This document shows positions 53,623 through 63,039 of a DNA stretch of 64,000 bases, one piece after another. The first letter of the stretch is position 1. Each line of letters begins with the position of its first letter. The DNA comes from Janibacter cremeus. Lineage in GTDB: Bacteria; Actinomycetota; Actinomycetes; Actinomycetales; Dermatophilaceae. The stretch is from positions 1,178,001-1,242,000 of the forward strand of contig NZ_JACCAE010000001.1 of the NCBI RefSeq assembly GCF_013409205.1, written 5' to 3'. Below the pieces are notes generated by a model. It did no database searches. It saw nothing but the letters and a program-made list of their open reading frames with translations, and was not told the origin of the DNA. The position numbers and the translations under genes were made by a program.

Positions 53623-54921
53623 ATGACATCTCCATCACCCGACGACGTCCCGGGGCCGCTGGGCCTCTCCCGACCCGCCCTGGTCGTACGCACCATCTCC
53701 GTCCCCGCGGCGCAGGTCGACGACCTGCTGGGGCTGCTACCACCACCGGCTGACGCGGGCGACATCGTCTCGTGGGTGCGCAAGGGCGAAGGCCTGGTCG
53801 GGTGGGGCACCGTGACCACCTTCCGCTCTCGCGGGTCGGACCGCTTCGCCCGGGCGCAGGAGTGGTGGCGCACCATCACGGCGGAGGCGATCGTGCGCGA
53901 CGACGTCGACGAGCCCGGCACCGGGCCGATCGCGTTCGGCTCCATGGCCTACTCGGCCGACTCGCAGACCGAGTCCGTGCTCGTCGTCCCCGAGGTCGTC
54001 GTCGGTCGCCGCGGCGGTCTGGCCTGGGTGACGACGACCACCACCGAAGCGGTCCCGGCGGCCGACGAGCCGCTGGAGCCCCAGCCCGCGCCTGCGGACC
54101 CCGGCGTGGTCACCTTCGCCGACCGCGATCTGACCAAGCAGCGGTGGGCCGACGCGGTCGAGGAGGCCGTCGCGCGGATCAACGGCGGTGACCTGGACAA
54201 GGTCGTCCTCGCGCGCTCGGTGCAGGCGACCGCTGAGGAGCGCATCGACCCCCGCTGGCTGCTGACCCGCCTGACCCAGGACTACGACACGACGTGGGTC
54301 TTTGCCGTCGACGGGCTCGTCGGAGCCACCCCCGAGATGCTCGTGCGCCTCGAGCGCGGCCTGGTCACCTCCCGCGTGCTCGCCGGCACGATCCAGCGCA
54401 CCGGCGACGACAGCCACGACCTGGCACTCGCCGGCTCACTGGCCCGCAGCAGCAAGGACCTCGAGGAGCACGAGTACGCCGTGCGCTCGGTCGCCGACGC
54501 ACTGACCGACCACACCTCCTCGATCAACGTGCCGGACTCCCCCTTCGTCCTGCACCTGAACAACGTGATGCACCTGGCCACGGACGTCGCGGGCGTCGTC
54601 GACGACAGCTCCACCTCGCTCGCCTTGGCCGCGTCGCTCCACCCCAGCGCTGCGGTCTGCGGCACCCCGACCACGCACGCCGACCGGGTCATCGCCGAGC
54701 TGGAGCAGATGGACCGCGGCCGGTACGCCGGACCGGTCGGCTGGATGGACGCCTCCGGTGACGGAGAGTGGGGCATCGCGCTGCGGTGCGGCTCCTACGA
54801 CGCACCCAACTCCCTTCGTCTCTACGCCGGGTGCGGCATCGTCGCCGGCTCCCGGGCGCAGGACGAGGTCGCCGAGTCGGTGGCCAAGTTGCTGCCGATG
54901 CGCACGGCCCTGGGCGGCTGA
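53623..54921 (+). CDS. menF: Isochorismate synthase
   Basis: A 432-aa chorismate-binding enzyme converting chorismate to isochorismate, the first menaquinone-specific step. The C-terminal chorismate domain is clear: [46 protein letters not shown] and the final [16 protein letters not shown]. It is divergent from menG and convergent with menD; a weak inverted repeat (54958-54964 with 54992-54998) may terminate both. Confidence 0.93.
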   Translation: MTSPSPDDVPGPLGLSRPALVVRTISVPAAQVDDLLGLLPPPADAGDIVSWVRKGEGLVGWGTVTTFRSRGSDRFARAQEWWRTITAEAIVRDDVDEPGTGPIAFGSMAYSADSQTESVLVVPEVVVGRRGGLAWVTTTTTEAVPAADEPLEPQPAPADPGVVTFADRDLTKQRWADAVEEAVARINGGDLDKVVLARSVQATAEERIDPRWLLTRLTQDYDTTWVFAVDGLVGATPEMLVRLERGLVTSRVLAGTIQRTGDDSHDLALAGSLARSSKDLEEHEYAVRSVADALTDHTSSINVPDSPFVLHLNNVMHLATDVAGVVDDSSTSLALAASLHPSAAVCGTPTTHADRVIAELEQMDRGRYAGPVGWMDASGDGEWGIALRCGSYDAPNSLRLYAGCGIVAGSRAQDEVAESVAKLLPMRTALGG

Positions 54922-55016
54922 GCCGTCGCGAGCCCTCCGTCGAGGACGATCGTGCGCCCACCGCTCGGCCGCCCCTCGAACCGCGTGATCGGCGGTGGCC
55001 CCGACCGGCGATGAGT

Positions 55017-56768
55017 TCAGCGCAGAGCTGCGGCCACGACCTCGCGGGTCCGTTGGCCCGCCGCCCGTCGGGTACTGCCGTCGACCGGGACCCGGATGAC
55101 GCGGATCCCTGCGCCGGGTCGCTCGACGAGATGGGCGAGCTCGGCTCGGGTGTGCGCACTCGTGGCGGGGACCCCGTGGGCCGCGCAGAGGGTCTCGATG
55201 TCGGTGCCGGTCGGCGTGGTGAAGATCCGCCGCATCGGCCCGGAGTGCTCGACCGCCCCGTACTCGAGGGTGTCGAAGATGCTGCCCCCGTCGTCATCGA
55301 CCACGACGATCGTCAGGTCGGGCACGGGTTCGTCGGGGCCGATGAGCAGGCCGTTGGCGTCGTGGAGGAAGGTCAGGTCACCGAGCAGCGCACAGGTGGG
55401 TCGGGGGCGGGCCAGCGCCAGACCGATCGCCGTCGAGACGCAGCCGTCGATGCCGGCGAGGCCCCGACTGGTCACCGGGTGCACGTCGGGCCGCGGCCGA
55501 GCGACTCCGACGTGGAGGTCACGGGCGACGCTGCTGCTGCCCAGGAGGATCAGGCTCTCCCCCGGCACCGCGTCGTGCAGCGTCCGCGCCACGGCTGGTC
55601 CATCGAGGCCGGCGGGGTCGGCCAGGGCGTCGGCCACCCGGTCGGCCGCCTCCAGCCAGGTCCGGGCGAAGGGGGTGGCCTCCCGCCCCTCCCCGTCACC
55701 GACGAGGGCGGCGAAGGGGTGGACGGCCGCGGCCGTGTGCGTGGCATCGGCCCAGCCGGTGGCGCCGGGCTCGCCGGGAGTGACGACCTCGACGCGCACG
55801 CCGCGACGCCGGGTCAGAGCGGGGATCGTTCGGCCGAGGGTCGGTCGGCCGACGACCAGGAGGCGCTCCGGCAGGTTCGCGTCGACCCAGTCGGTGGCGG
55901 CGAGCAGTTGGGCGCCGTGCGGCAGGACGAGCTCGTGCGTGCCCGGGCCGGGCTCGGCGATGACGGGGGCGCCGTGGCGGACCGCCCAGGCCAGAGCGGT
56001 GCTGCGGTGCTGGGCGGTGGGCAGCTCGCCGATCACGACGAGGGTGTCCGGGTCGTGATCGATCGGCGGCACCGCGCCGGCGGCGACCGGAGAGGACTCG
56101 GGCAGGGATACCCAGGGCGCGCCGTCCGGGCGGCCCTCGATCGGGTCCGATGGTTCGAGGTATTCGAGCGCGCCCGAGCGCTCGCGGATACCTCGAACCG
56201 TGGACGCGGCGTCCGGCGCGAGCGGGTCACGGTAGGGCAGGTCCAGGTGCACCGGCCCGGCGAACCCGGCACCGACCAGCGCACCGGTGGCCGCCGACCA
56301 CGCGCGGGCGGCAGCCGTGCGCCACGCGGCAGCCTGCCGGGGCGGGTTGTGCGGCGTCTCCAGCTCGAGGGCGAGTCGGACGTGCTCCCCGAACAGGCCG
56401 GGTTGGTCAGTCGCCTGGTTGGCGCCGACGCCCCGCAGCTCCGGAGGCCGATCGGCGGTCAGCAGGAGGAGAGGGACGGCTGCGTGGTGCGCCTCGAGGA
56501 CGGCCGGGTGGAGGTTGGCGACGGCGGTGCCGCTCGTGGTGATGACGGCTGCCGGACGCCGGCTCTCCTTGGCCAGGCCGAGGGCGAGGAAGGCGGCGCT
56601 GCGCTCGTCGACGCGCACGTGCAGCCGGGCCCGGCCGGACACGTCGAGGTCGTGCGCGGCATAGGCCAGCGGCGCCGATCGCGACCCCGGGCACAGGACG
56701 ATCTCGCGCACGCCGAGCCGGACGAGCTCGTCGAGCAGCACGCGGGCTCCGGTCGTCGAGGGGTTCAC
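55017..56768 (-). CDS. menD: 2-succinyl-5-enolpyruvyl-6-hydroxy-3-cyclohexene-1-carboxylate synthase
   Basis: A 583-aa TPP enzyme joining isochorismate and 2-oxoglutarate. Hallmarks: LCPGSRSAPLAYAAH, the ERSAAFLALGLAK segment with the TPP-activating Glu, ITTSGTAVANLHPAVLEAHHA, LLTADRPPELRGVGANQATDQ and the C-terminal TPP motif GDLTFLHDANGL. GTG start overlapping the upstream hydrolase gene stop (GTGA). Residues 190-206 are encoded by a 48-bp hairpin element kept in frame in the linker between the first and second domains, so it should be tolerated. Confidence 0.95.
   Translation of the reverse strand: MNPSTTGARVLLDELVRLGVREIVLCPGSRSAPLAYAAHDLDVSGRARLHVRVDERSAAFLALGLAKESRRPAAVITTSGTAVANLHPAVLEAHHAAVPLLLLTADRPPELRGVGANQATDQPGLFGEHVRLALELETPHNPPRQAAAWRTAAARAWSAATGALVGAGFAGPVHLDLPYRDPLAPDAASTVRGIRERSGALEYLEPSDPIEGRPDGAPWVSLPESSPVAAGAVPPIDHDPDTLVVIGELPTAQHRSTALAWAVRHGAPVIAEPGPGTHELVLPHGAQLLAATDWVDANLPERLLVVGRPTLGRTIPALTRRRGVRVEVVTPGEPGATGWADATHTAAAVHPFAALVGDGEGREATPFARTWLEAADRVADALADPAGLDGPAVARTLHDAVPGESLILLGSSSVARDLHVGVARPRPDVHPVTSRGLAGIDGCVSTAIGLALARPRPTCALLGDLTFLHDANGLLIGPDEPVPDLTIVVVDDDGGSIFDTLEYGAVEHSGPMRRIFTTPTGTDIETLCAAHGVPATSAHTRAELAHLVERPGAGIRVIRVPVDGSTRRAAGQRTREVVAAALR
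56152..56199. repeat. Nested inverted-repeat element inside menD
   Basis: GGTTCGAGGTAT (56152-56163) and ATACCTCGAACC (56188-56199) are perfect 12-bp inverted arms, with an inner CGAGCG/CGCTCG pair (56165-56170 and 56179-56184). The sequence is unlike the other dispersed repeat and preserves the frame. It may be a second small mobile repeat family. Confidence 0.7.
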
Positions 56769-58255
56769 GGGGACGATCCTGCCACTGCCGGCGACGTGAT
56801 CGGGACCCGATCGACGGCGTAGTCGATGACGACCGGTTCACCCCCTGCGCCGTCGATGAAGTCCCCCGCGTCCTCGCGCCACGCCACCAGCGAGGGGTCA
56901 TCGCTCTCGTCGACGAGGTGGGCGGTCTGCGTGTAGATCTCGGACGCGTGGGCATCCGTTGCGCCGTCATCGGGTCCGAGTACGTCACCCACCTCGCGTT
57001 CCACGGTCACCCAGCTCTCCCGGTCGGGGTTGTCCGCGCCGTCGAGTCCGGGCACGAGGTCCTCGGTGTGCTCGAGGCTGAGGACCGACACCTCCTCGGG
57101 GACGTCGAGACCGGCGACGGGGGCTCCGGCGGTGACGACGTGGGTGACGTGGAACCGTCGGCGGAAGGCCGGGTCCGCGGCGAGCGCGGCAGCGGTGAGA
57201 CCACCCTGGCTGCGACCGCCCAGCAGCACCCGGCTGCGCCCGGCGGATCCGGTGCGCTGCTGGGCGTCGTCGAGCGCCCGGGCGACGGCCTTGGTCGTCA
57301 GGGTCTGTCGCCCCGCCGCGAGCAGGACGTTGCTCGTGAGGTCCCACGGGGTCTTCCCCGCCTGCGGCGTGAAGGTCTGCGTACCGGGGACGTCGACCAC
57401 CCAGGTCCACGAGTCGTCGGGACGCGGGACGCCGATGACCCGCACCCGCGACCCTCCCGAGGTCGGGCCACTGTCGTCGACGAGGTCGGCGACGCCGCGG
57501 GGCGCCCGCCCGCGCTCGACGGGGTGGGGCACCACCCGCACCTCGTGGTCGGACTCGTCGAGGGCGATCCCGTCGGTCGCGGCGAGGACGACCTGCAGGG
57601 CCTCCTGCTGCGTCCGCGGCGGGTACGCCGCTCCCAGCCGGCCCGACCGCCACCGCAGCCACGTGCCCAGCGCCGGGGTCCCCAACCCGAGACCGATGAT
57701 CAGCCCGTCGAAGCCGTCCGCCACGGCCGGGACGAGCCCGGGGACGTCCACGAGGAGCTCGTCGACCTCCTGACCGAGACCGAGCCCGACGCCGAGCGCG
57801 GCTGCACTGATCGGATCGCCGACGATCGGCAGCTGCGGGACGAGCGGAGCCAGCAGCCCGATGGCCAGCGCCGGGGTGGGCACGGATGCGCCGACGGTGA
57901 CGCCGACCGACGTGACCGTGAGGTCGAAGAGCTCCTCGACGGCACGCTCACCCTCGCGGTAGAACAGCACCGCTGCCCGGGTCGCCTCGGCGGTCGCGAG
58001 CACCCGGGCCGAGACCCCGGCGGCACCGTGGGAGCCGGCGCAGTCGAGAATCGCGGCCTCCGCGCCGAGGTACTCGGCCGGGGCGAGCATGCCCGCGAGC
58101 GCCAGCGCGGGGTCGATGGCCGTGGCGCCCACGTGCACGGCGGTCTCGGCCACGTCCCGGCCGACGGTCTCCAGGACATGGGCGCCCTCTTCCAGCTCCT
58201 CGAGGGAGACGGCCAGACCGTACTTCCCTCCGGTGACCGTCAGCTCGCCGCTCAC
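56765..58255 (-). CDS. Predicted alpha/beta serine hydrolase with helical N-terminus, coupled to a WXG100-like gene
   Basis: A 496-aa protein I cannot assign to a named family. Residues 1-115 look helical and Ala/Glu-rich, like the stalk regions of ESX/WXG-associated proteins; residues 115-205 are Gly-rich and hydrophobic; from about 280 there is a hydrolase-like part with a nucleophile elbow LGGRSQGGLTAAAL (Ser349) and possible acid/base residues in LEHTEDLVPGLDG (near 395-405) and QTAHLVDES (His446). GTG start overlapping the upstream gene (GTGA), stop overlapping the menD GTG. No signal peptide. It may be a secreted esterase or effector, or a lipid-acting enzyme; role in menaquinone synthesis is not supported. 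Confidence 0.65.
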   Translation of the reverse strand: MSGELTVTGGKYGLAVSLEELEEGAHVLETVGRDVAETAVHVGATAIDPALALAGMLAPAEYLGAEAAILDCAGSHGAAGVSARVLATAEATRAAVLFYREGERAVEELFDLTVTSVGVTVGASVPTPALAIGLLAPLVPQLPIVGDPISAAALGVGLGLGQEVDELLVDVPGLVPAVADGFDGLIIGLGLGTPALGTWLRWRSGRLGAAYPPRTQQEALQVVLAATDGIALDESDHEVRVVPHPVERGRAPRGVADLVDDSGPTSGGSRVRVIGVPRPDDSWTWVVDVPGTQTFTPQAGKTPWDLTSNVLLAAGRQTLTTKAVARALDDAQQRTGSAGRSRVLLGGRSQGGLTAAALAADPAFRRRFHVTHVVTAGAPVAGLDVPEEVSVLSLEHTEDLVPGLDGADNPDRESWVTVEREVGDVLGPDDGATDAHASEIYTQTAHLVDESDDPSLVAWREDAGDFIDGAGGEPVVIDYAVDRVPITSPAVAGSSP

Positions 58256-58566
58256 GGCAGCAGCAGGATCGGGTGGACCGTCGCCGCGAGCTCGGCCGCG
58301 TCGTGGAGGAGTGCCGCGTGCTCCCGTGCCGTCGCCGCGAGCACCCGCACGGCGGTGGCCGCGTCCCTGATCCCGGCGGCAAGGGAGGTGAGGTCGGCGG
58401 CGTGCTCGGCGACGATCTCGCGGTGACGCTCGGCCGCCTCTCCCCGCCACGACCGGCTCGTGCCGCGCGGGGTCCGCGCAGCGAGCTCGTCGATGCGCTC
58501 GGCCACGCGCTCCAGCCGCAGGGCGAGCACCTCGAGATCGTCGGTGGTCAGGGGCGGGATGTCCAT
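58252..58566 (-). CDS. WXG100-like small helical protein
   Basis: A 104-aa protein with two predicted helices joined by a turn containing Trp40-Arg41-Gly42, the position and spacing of the WXG motif in ESAT-6/WXG100 proteins. No cysteine, signal or membrane segment. ATG at 58566 (MDIPPLTTDD); its stop overlaps the hydrolase GTG (GTGA), which suggests the two proteins act together, as ESX substrates and partners often do. No ESX secretion genes (EccC, EccD) are in the window. Similarity is at motif and length level only. Confidence 0.6.
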   Translation of the reverse strand: MDIPPLTTDDLEVLALRLERVAERIDELAARTPRGTSRSWRGEAAERHREIVAEHAADLTSLAAGIRDAATAVRVLAATAREHAALLHDAAELAATVHPILLLP

Positions 58567-58660
58567 GCCCACAGCCCACCGGCTGGCTGGGTGACGGGGC
58601 GCCCCCTTCGTCCGGGTTGTGGAGTGGCCCCTCAGGCGGAGCGGGCTGTGGACGTCCGGG

Positions 58661-59644
58661 TCACAGGTACGCGAAGGCTGCGTCGAGGCGGTCACGCCAC
58701 CACTCGAGCCGATCCGCGGGGGCGGCGTGGACCGCTAGCAGGTCGGGGTCGGGCACCACGTCGCGCACGGGCAGCTTCCCCCGCACGGGCAGGAGCGGGT
58801 CGGCGCTGACATCGGCGCCGAACAGCACCCCGGTGCCCAGACCGCAGGCATGGTCGAGGTCGGGCAGCGCTGCGGCGAGTGCCACGCCGGCTCGCAGGCC
58901 GATGCTGGAGTCGATGGCGGAGGAGACGACGGCCGGCATTCCGCAGTCGGCGACGACCTCGAGGGCGTGGGCCACTCCGCCGAGGGGGGCGACCTTGACG
59001 ACGACGAGGTCGGCGGCGCCCAGCCGGGCGACCTCGAGTGGGTCCTCGGCCTTGCGGATCGACTCGTCGGCGGCGACCGGCACGTCGATGCCGCTGCGCG
59101 CCAGACCCACCCGCAGCCGGGCGAGGTCGCGCACGTCCGCGCAGGGTTGCTCGGCGTACTCCAGCTCGAAGGGAGCGAGGGCCGCGAGCATGTCATGCGC
59201 CTGGGTGAGGGACCAGCCACCGTTGGCGTCGACGCGGATGCGACCGCGCGGTCCCATCGCGTCACGGACGGCGGCGACCCGGTCGATGTCGTCCGCGTCC
59301 CGTTGGCCGGCCTCGGCGACCTTCACCTTGGCGGTGGTGCAGCCGTCGTAACGGGCGAGGACGTCGGCCACCTCGGCCGGTGGGACGGCGGGGACGGTCG
59401 CGTTGACGGGTACCGCGTCACGCACCGGGTCCGGCCACCCCGTCCAGGCGGCCTCGATGGTCGCGGCCAACCACCGGGACGCCTCCGCGGGGCCGTACTC
59501 GACGAAGGGGGAGAACTCGCCCCACCCGTGGGGTCCGCGCACCAGCGCGATCTCCCGCTCGGCGATCCCGCGGAACCTCGTGCGCAGCGGCAGGGTGACG
59601 ACGTGCAGCCCGTCGAGCAGCTCGCCCAGGGCGGGGGCGCTCAC
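58661..59644 (-). CDS. menC: o-Succinylbenzoate synthase
   Basis: A 327-aa enolase-superfamily dehydratase of menaquinone synthesis. Catalytic Lys pair and metal ligands are visible: TAKVKVAE (first Lys), RVDANGGWS (Asp), LEYAEQPC (Glu), AADESI (Asp/Glu) and VVKVAPLGG (second Lys). The GTG start overlaps the VOC gene stop by 4 bp; the frame is open further upstream but in shadow of that gene. Confidence 0.94.
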   Translation of the reverse strand: MSAPALGELLDGLHVVTLPLRTRFRGIAEREIALVRGPHGWGEFSPFVEYGPAEASRWLAATIEAAWTGWPDPVRDAVPVNATVPAVPPAEVADVLARYDGCTTAKVKVAEAGQRDADDIDRVAAVRDAMGPRGRIRVDANGGWSLTQAHDMLAALAPFELEYAEQPCADVRDLARLRVGLARSGIDVPVAADESIRKAEDPLEVARLGAADLVVVKVAPLGGVAHALEVVADCGMPAVVSSAIDSSIGLRAGVALAAALPDLDHACGLGTGVLFGADVSADPLLPVRGKLPVRDVVPDPDLLAVHAAPADRLEWWRDRLDAAFAYL

Positions 59645-60045
59645 CGGTCGCGGCTGGAGAGCACGCAGAACTCGTTGCCCTCCGGGTCGGCGAGCACGGT
59701 CCAGGTGACGTCGGGGTCCTGGCCGACATCGACGCGCGAGGCGCCCTTGGTCAGCAGCTCCTCGATCAGCTCGTCCCGGTCCTGGTCGATGTGCGGGGCG
59801 AGGTCGATGTGCAGGCGGTTCTTCACGCTCTTCCCCTCGGGCACGGGCGCGAAGACGAAGGTCGGTGGCATCGCGCGCCACGTCTCGACGGTGTCCACGG
59901 GGTCCTCGCTCGTCCCCGGAGGGACGACGTTGACCTCGTACTCGTCCTCGAAGCCGAGCTCCCAGTCGAGCACGTCGGCCCACCACCGGGCGAGCATCGC
60001 GGCATCCCGGGAGTCCACGGAGATCTGGTACCAGCGCAGTGCCAT
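59641..60045 (-). CDS. VOC-family (glyoxalase-fold) protein
   Basis: A 134-aa protein with two beta-alpha-beta-beta-beta modules typical of the vicinal oxygen chelate fold: RWYQISVDSRDAAMLARWWA at the start, NRLHIDLAP in the second module and VLADPEGNEFCVLS at the end. Predicted ligands His and Glu are present. Function unknown; it is first gene of the menC operon by a 4-bp overlap. The ATG at 60045 is preferred to one at 60054. Confidence 0.85.
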   Translation of the reverse strand: MALRWYQISVDSRDAAMLARWWADVLDWELGFEDEYEVNVVPPGTSEDPVDTVETWRAMPPTFVFAPVPEGKSVKNRLHIDLAPHIDQDRDELIEELLTKGASRVDVGQDPDVTWTVLADPEGNEFCVLSSRDR

Positions 60046-60077
60046 GCGTCGCACGGTAGCCCGAGACCGCGCTCCGG

Positions 60078-61070
60078 TCAGCCGGTGAGCTTCATCAGCC
60101 GCGCGGTGAGCAGGCCGACCCGGTGGGCATTGCCGTGGAGTTCGACGTATCGCCGGCCGTACACCGACAGGAGGGCGTCATCGAGACGACGGACCGCGCC
60201 CGGCGGGTAGCGATATCCCATCCGTGACTCGATGGACTCGACATCGACGTCCCGCAGGAGCTCACGCAGCTCGGACAGCGAGGTGATGCCCAGCTCGAGC
60301 AGCAGGCTGCTGATCCACGCGTAGTGATCGGTGCGGGACCAGCCGGCGTCGGTGAACTGGCCCGCGAGGAAGGCGGCGAGGTCGGTGGCACTGATCCGCG
60401 GGTCATCGTCGGCGGCCTCGGCAGGCGAGGTCAGCTCCTCGCGGTGGTGGTCACGGATGGTGGTGAATTGCTGGTCGGCCAGCTCGAGGAGTCCCGCCGC
60501 GAGGGTGAATCGGCGATCGAAGTCGGGGCCGTGCTCCGCACTGACGGACCCCTTGTAGCGGATGTCGTGCTCGAACTCCGCCCAGGCGTGCTGAAGGACG
60601 GTGCGGATCTGGACCGATGCCTGGGTCCCCACGGGGATCCCCGACTCCTCGCGATCCCCGTCGAGGGCGACCAGGAGATGCCGACTGGAGTAGCCGAACC
60701 GCCCGGCCTCCGCCGTCTCCTGACCCATGTCCCGGTCCTCACGCACCTCGAGCTGGGCGGACAGCAGCTGGGCGACCGCGTCGACGTCGGAGAGCACGTA
60801 GGTGATGACGCGGACCCCGATCTGGTCGGTGATGTCGGTCAGCGGCTTCGGGTGCGCCAGCCGGCCACCGGGGAGTCGCCGCGCTGCCTTGGTGGCGAAG
60901 GACTCCACGGACTTGGTGCGTCCGGTCACCGCGAGGTAGTTGATACCTGCGTCGTCGAGCATCCTGGTCACCAGGGCGACGCTGGCGTCGGTGACGCCGC
61001 TCAGCGTGTCGTAGCCGGCGGCATACCGCTGGACGGCCCTGCGGACCCGGGTCGATTGCTTGCTCGCCAT
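60078..61070 (-). CDS. RelA/SpoT synthetase-domain protein (small alarmone synthetase-like)
   Basis: A 330-aa protein with a (p)ppGpp synthetase domain at about residues 45-200. Conserved elements: the Lys/Ser-rich loop with TGRTKSVESFATKA, DQIGVRVITY, the GYSSRHLLVAL segment and VQIRTVLQHAWAEFEHDIRYKG, which carries the catalytic QIR..W...EH core. There is no hydrolase (HD), TGS or ACT domain, so it is a short synthetase, but with an additional C-terminal region of about 120 residues. It probably makes alarmone nucleotides from GTP/GDP and ATP under stress. It is in the same direction as the VOC-menC operon, 32 bp upstream of it. Confidence 0.88.
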   Translation of the reverse strand: MASKQSTRVRRAVQRYAAGYDTLSGVTDASVALVTRMLDDAGINYLAVTGRTKSVESFATKAARRLPGGRLAHPKPLTDITDQIGVRVITYVLSDVDAVAQLLSAQLEVREDRDMGQETAEAGRFGYSSRHLLVALDGDREESGIPVGTQASVQIRTVLQHAWAEFEHDIRYKGSVSAEHGPDFDRRFTLAAGLLELADQQFTTIRDHHREELTSPAEAADDDPRISATDLAAFLAGQFTDAGWSRTDHYAWISSLLLELGITSLSELRELLRDVDVESIESRMGYRYPPGAVRRLDDALLSVYGRRYVELHGNAHRVGLLTARLMKLTG

Positions 61071-61137
61071 GGGGACAGCCTGCCTCAGACCACCCTCGCG
61101 ACGTCCGCAACTCGCCCCGTGACCTCGCCCCGTGAAC

Positions 61138-62010
61138 TCACCCCGTGGCCACGCCCCCGAGAGCGGCTCGGGCCGTGTGCGCGAGGTCGCGGTAGGTGAT
61201 CAGCTCGTTGCGGAAACGACTCACGAGCAGTCCTGTGTCCCCCAGGACGTAAACCTCCGGAGCCTGCGAGGGGCTGCGTCCGTGCGGCCACTGGGTCCCA
61301 CCGATGACCAGGGCGAGGCTGCGCGACCGCGAGGTCGGTGGGGATCCCACCCCCAGGCCCCGCAGGAAGGTCGCGACGCCGAAGGGCGCTCCGGCGCCGG
61401 AGAGTGCGTTGGCCTTGATGACGCAGTGGATGATCGCGGCCGCTGTCCGCTCGGGTGGGACGTCCCGCCACAGGTGGAGCATCCCCTCGTGCGCGGCCGT
61501 GGCCAGGAGCCGGCGATAGGCCGTGAGCAGCTGACCCGCGAGGATCGGTGCGGGGTCCACCAGATCGAGGTGCTCGTCGACGGCACTCGCCAGGTCCCGG
61601 CTCCCGAGCGGCAGCAGATCGAGCTCGAGCGGCTCTGCCAGGGGTAGCGGGTCGTCGTCGAGCACGGCCAGGACCTCCGCTCCCCCGACCACCCGCTCCA
61701 ACCAGTGGAGCATCTCCTCCTGCGGCTCCTCCCGGACGATGACGCGCTCGACCCGTGGGGGCGGCACGGGCTCGCGCAGGTGCGCCACCTCGAGGGCAGC
61801 GCACTCGTACCCGCTCCCGGAGACCGGCCGACTCACCGAGTCGACGACGTGGCCGTCGATGAGCACGATCTCGGTCAGAGTGCCCGGGGCGCCCGCTGCC
61901 CGACCGACGTCCCGGGAGGTCGGGACCCCGTCGAGCCACGGGTCACGACCCCACTCGTCCTCGGGCTCCAGCAGTCCACCGTCCACTCCGTACAACCAGC
62001 GCTCGCCCAT
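61138..62010 (-). CDS. Hypothetical protein
   Basis: A 290-aa protein I do not recognise. It begins MGERWLYGVDGGLLEPEDEW and has no signal peptide, transmembrane segment or cysteine cluster; the middle is acidic and Leu/Pro-rich (LAVLDDDPLPLAEPLELDLL). It lies 67 bp upstream of the RelA/SpoT-domain gene on the same strand and is divergent from the SDR gene across 168 bp. The frame is open far beyond its ATG, but the start gives sensible codon use. Confidence 0.65.
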   Translation of the reverse strand: MGERWLYGVDGGLLEPEDEWGRDPWLDGVPTSRDVGRAAGAPGTLTEIVLIDGHVVDSVSRPVSGSGYECAALEVAHLREPVPPPRVERVIVREEPQEEMLHWLERVVGGAEVLAVLDDDPLPLAEPLELDLLPLGSRDLASAVDEHLDLVDPAPILAGQLLTAYRRLLATAAHEGMLHLWRDVPPERTAAAIIHCVIKANALSGAGAPFGVATFLRGLGVGSPPTSRSRSLALVIGGTQWPHGRSPSQAPEVYVLGDTGLLVSRFRNELITYRDLAHTARAALGGVATG

Positions 62011-62178
62011 CGGTCCCGTCCTCTCGTCCCTGGCCGGTCCCTGCGATCGGCCATGCGCCCAGCCCACCGGCTGCGGCAGGCGAGGGGGACCCCCTTCGGC
62101 CTGCTGTGGAGAGCGCGACCGCGCGTGCCGGGGCTGTGGACGGACCGCGGGGCGGGGATCATCCGCGAGGATGGACCC

Positions 62179-63012
62179 ATGAGCACCTCCCCCGTCGCCC
62201 TGGTCACCGGCGCCTCCTCGGGCATCGGCGAAGCCTGCGCCATCGCCCTCGCCACAGCGGGATGGACGGTCGTCGGCGCGGCCCGACGCCTCGACCGCCT
62301 CGAGCCCCTGCGGGCGAAGGGGGTCGTCCCCCACGGCGTCGACGTCACCGACGACGCGTCGATGGTCACCCTCGTCGACGACGTCATCGCCGACCACGGC
62401 CGCATCGACGTGCTGGTCAACAACGCCGGCTACTCGGTCTTCGGCGCGGTCGAGGACGTCCCCGTCGACGTCGCCCGTCGCCAGCTCGAGGTCAACGTCC
62501 TGGGGGTCTCCCGGATGAGCCAGCTCGTCCTGCCGTACATGCGCGCCGCCGGTGCGGGGCGGATCATCAACATCGCCTCGGTCGCCGGTCAGGTGAGTGA
62601 GCCGCTCGGCGGTTGGTACCACGCGAGCAAGTACGCCGTGGAGGCCCTCAGCGACGCGATGCGCATGGAGCTGGCCCCGCACGGGGTGCAGGTCTCGATC
62701 ATCGAACCGGGCGCCATCCGCACCGAGTTCGGTGACATCGCCGCGGACTCCCTCGCCGAGCACTCCGGCTCCGGGGCCTACGCCGCGCAGGCACGCCGGA
62801 TGGCCCGGGCGCACGAGCGGATGTTCGGGGTCGATGCCGCGGACGTCTCCGTGGTCGTCAAGGCGATCCTCCACGCGGCCACCGCCACGCGGCCCCGGGC
62901 GCGCTACCAGGTGCCGGCGAGTGCGCGGGCGATGGTGGCCGCGACGAAGGTGACCCCCACAGTGGTCATGGACGCGGCGATGGGGCGAATGTTCGGGACC
63001 AGCCGGACCTGA
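62179..63012 (+). CDS. Short-chain dehydrogenase/reductase
   Basis: A 277-aa classical SDR. Cofactor motif TGASSGIG (residues 10-17), NNAG in VLVNNAGYSVFGAVED, catalytic Ser in NIASVAGQ and YHASK (Tyr and Lys about 155-159). Substrate not predictable. ATG at 62179; the frame is open upstream without homology. Followed by menB 27 bp later, so the two may share a transcript. Confidence 0.93.
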   Translation: MSTSPVALVTGASSGIGEACAIALATAGWTVVGAARRLDRLEPLRAKGVVPHGVDVTDDASMVTLVDDVIADHGRIDVLVNNAGYSVFGAVEDVPVDVARRQLEVNVLGVSRMSQLVLPYMRAAGAGRIINIASVAGQVSEPLGGWYHASKYAVEALSDAMRMELAPHGVQVSIIEPGAIRTEFGDIAADSLAEHSGSGAYAAQARRMARAHERMFGVDAADVSVVVKAILHAATATRPRARYQVPASARAMVAATKVTPTVVMDAAMGRMFGTSRT

Positions 63013-63039
63013 TCCTGTGCTCGGCATAGGCTCGGCCCC

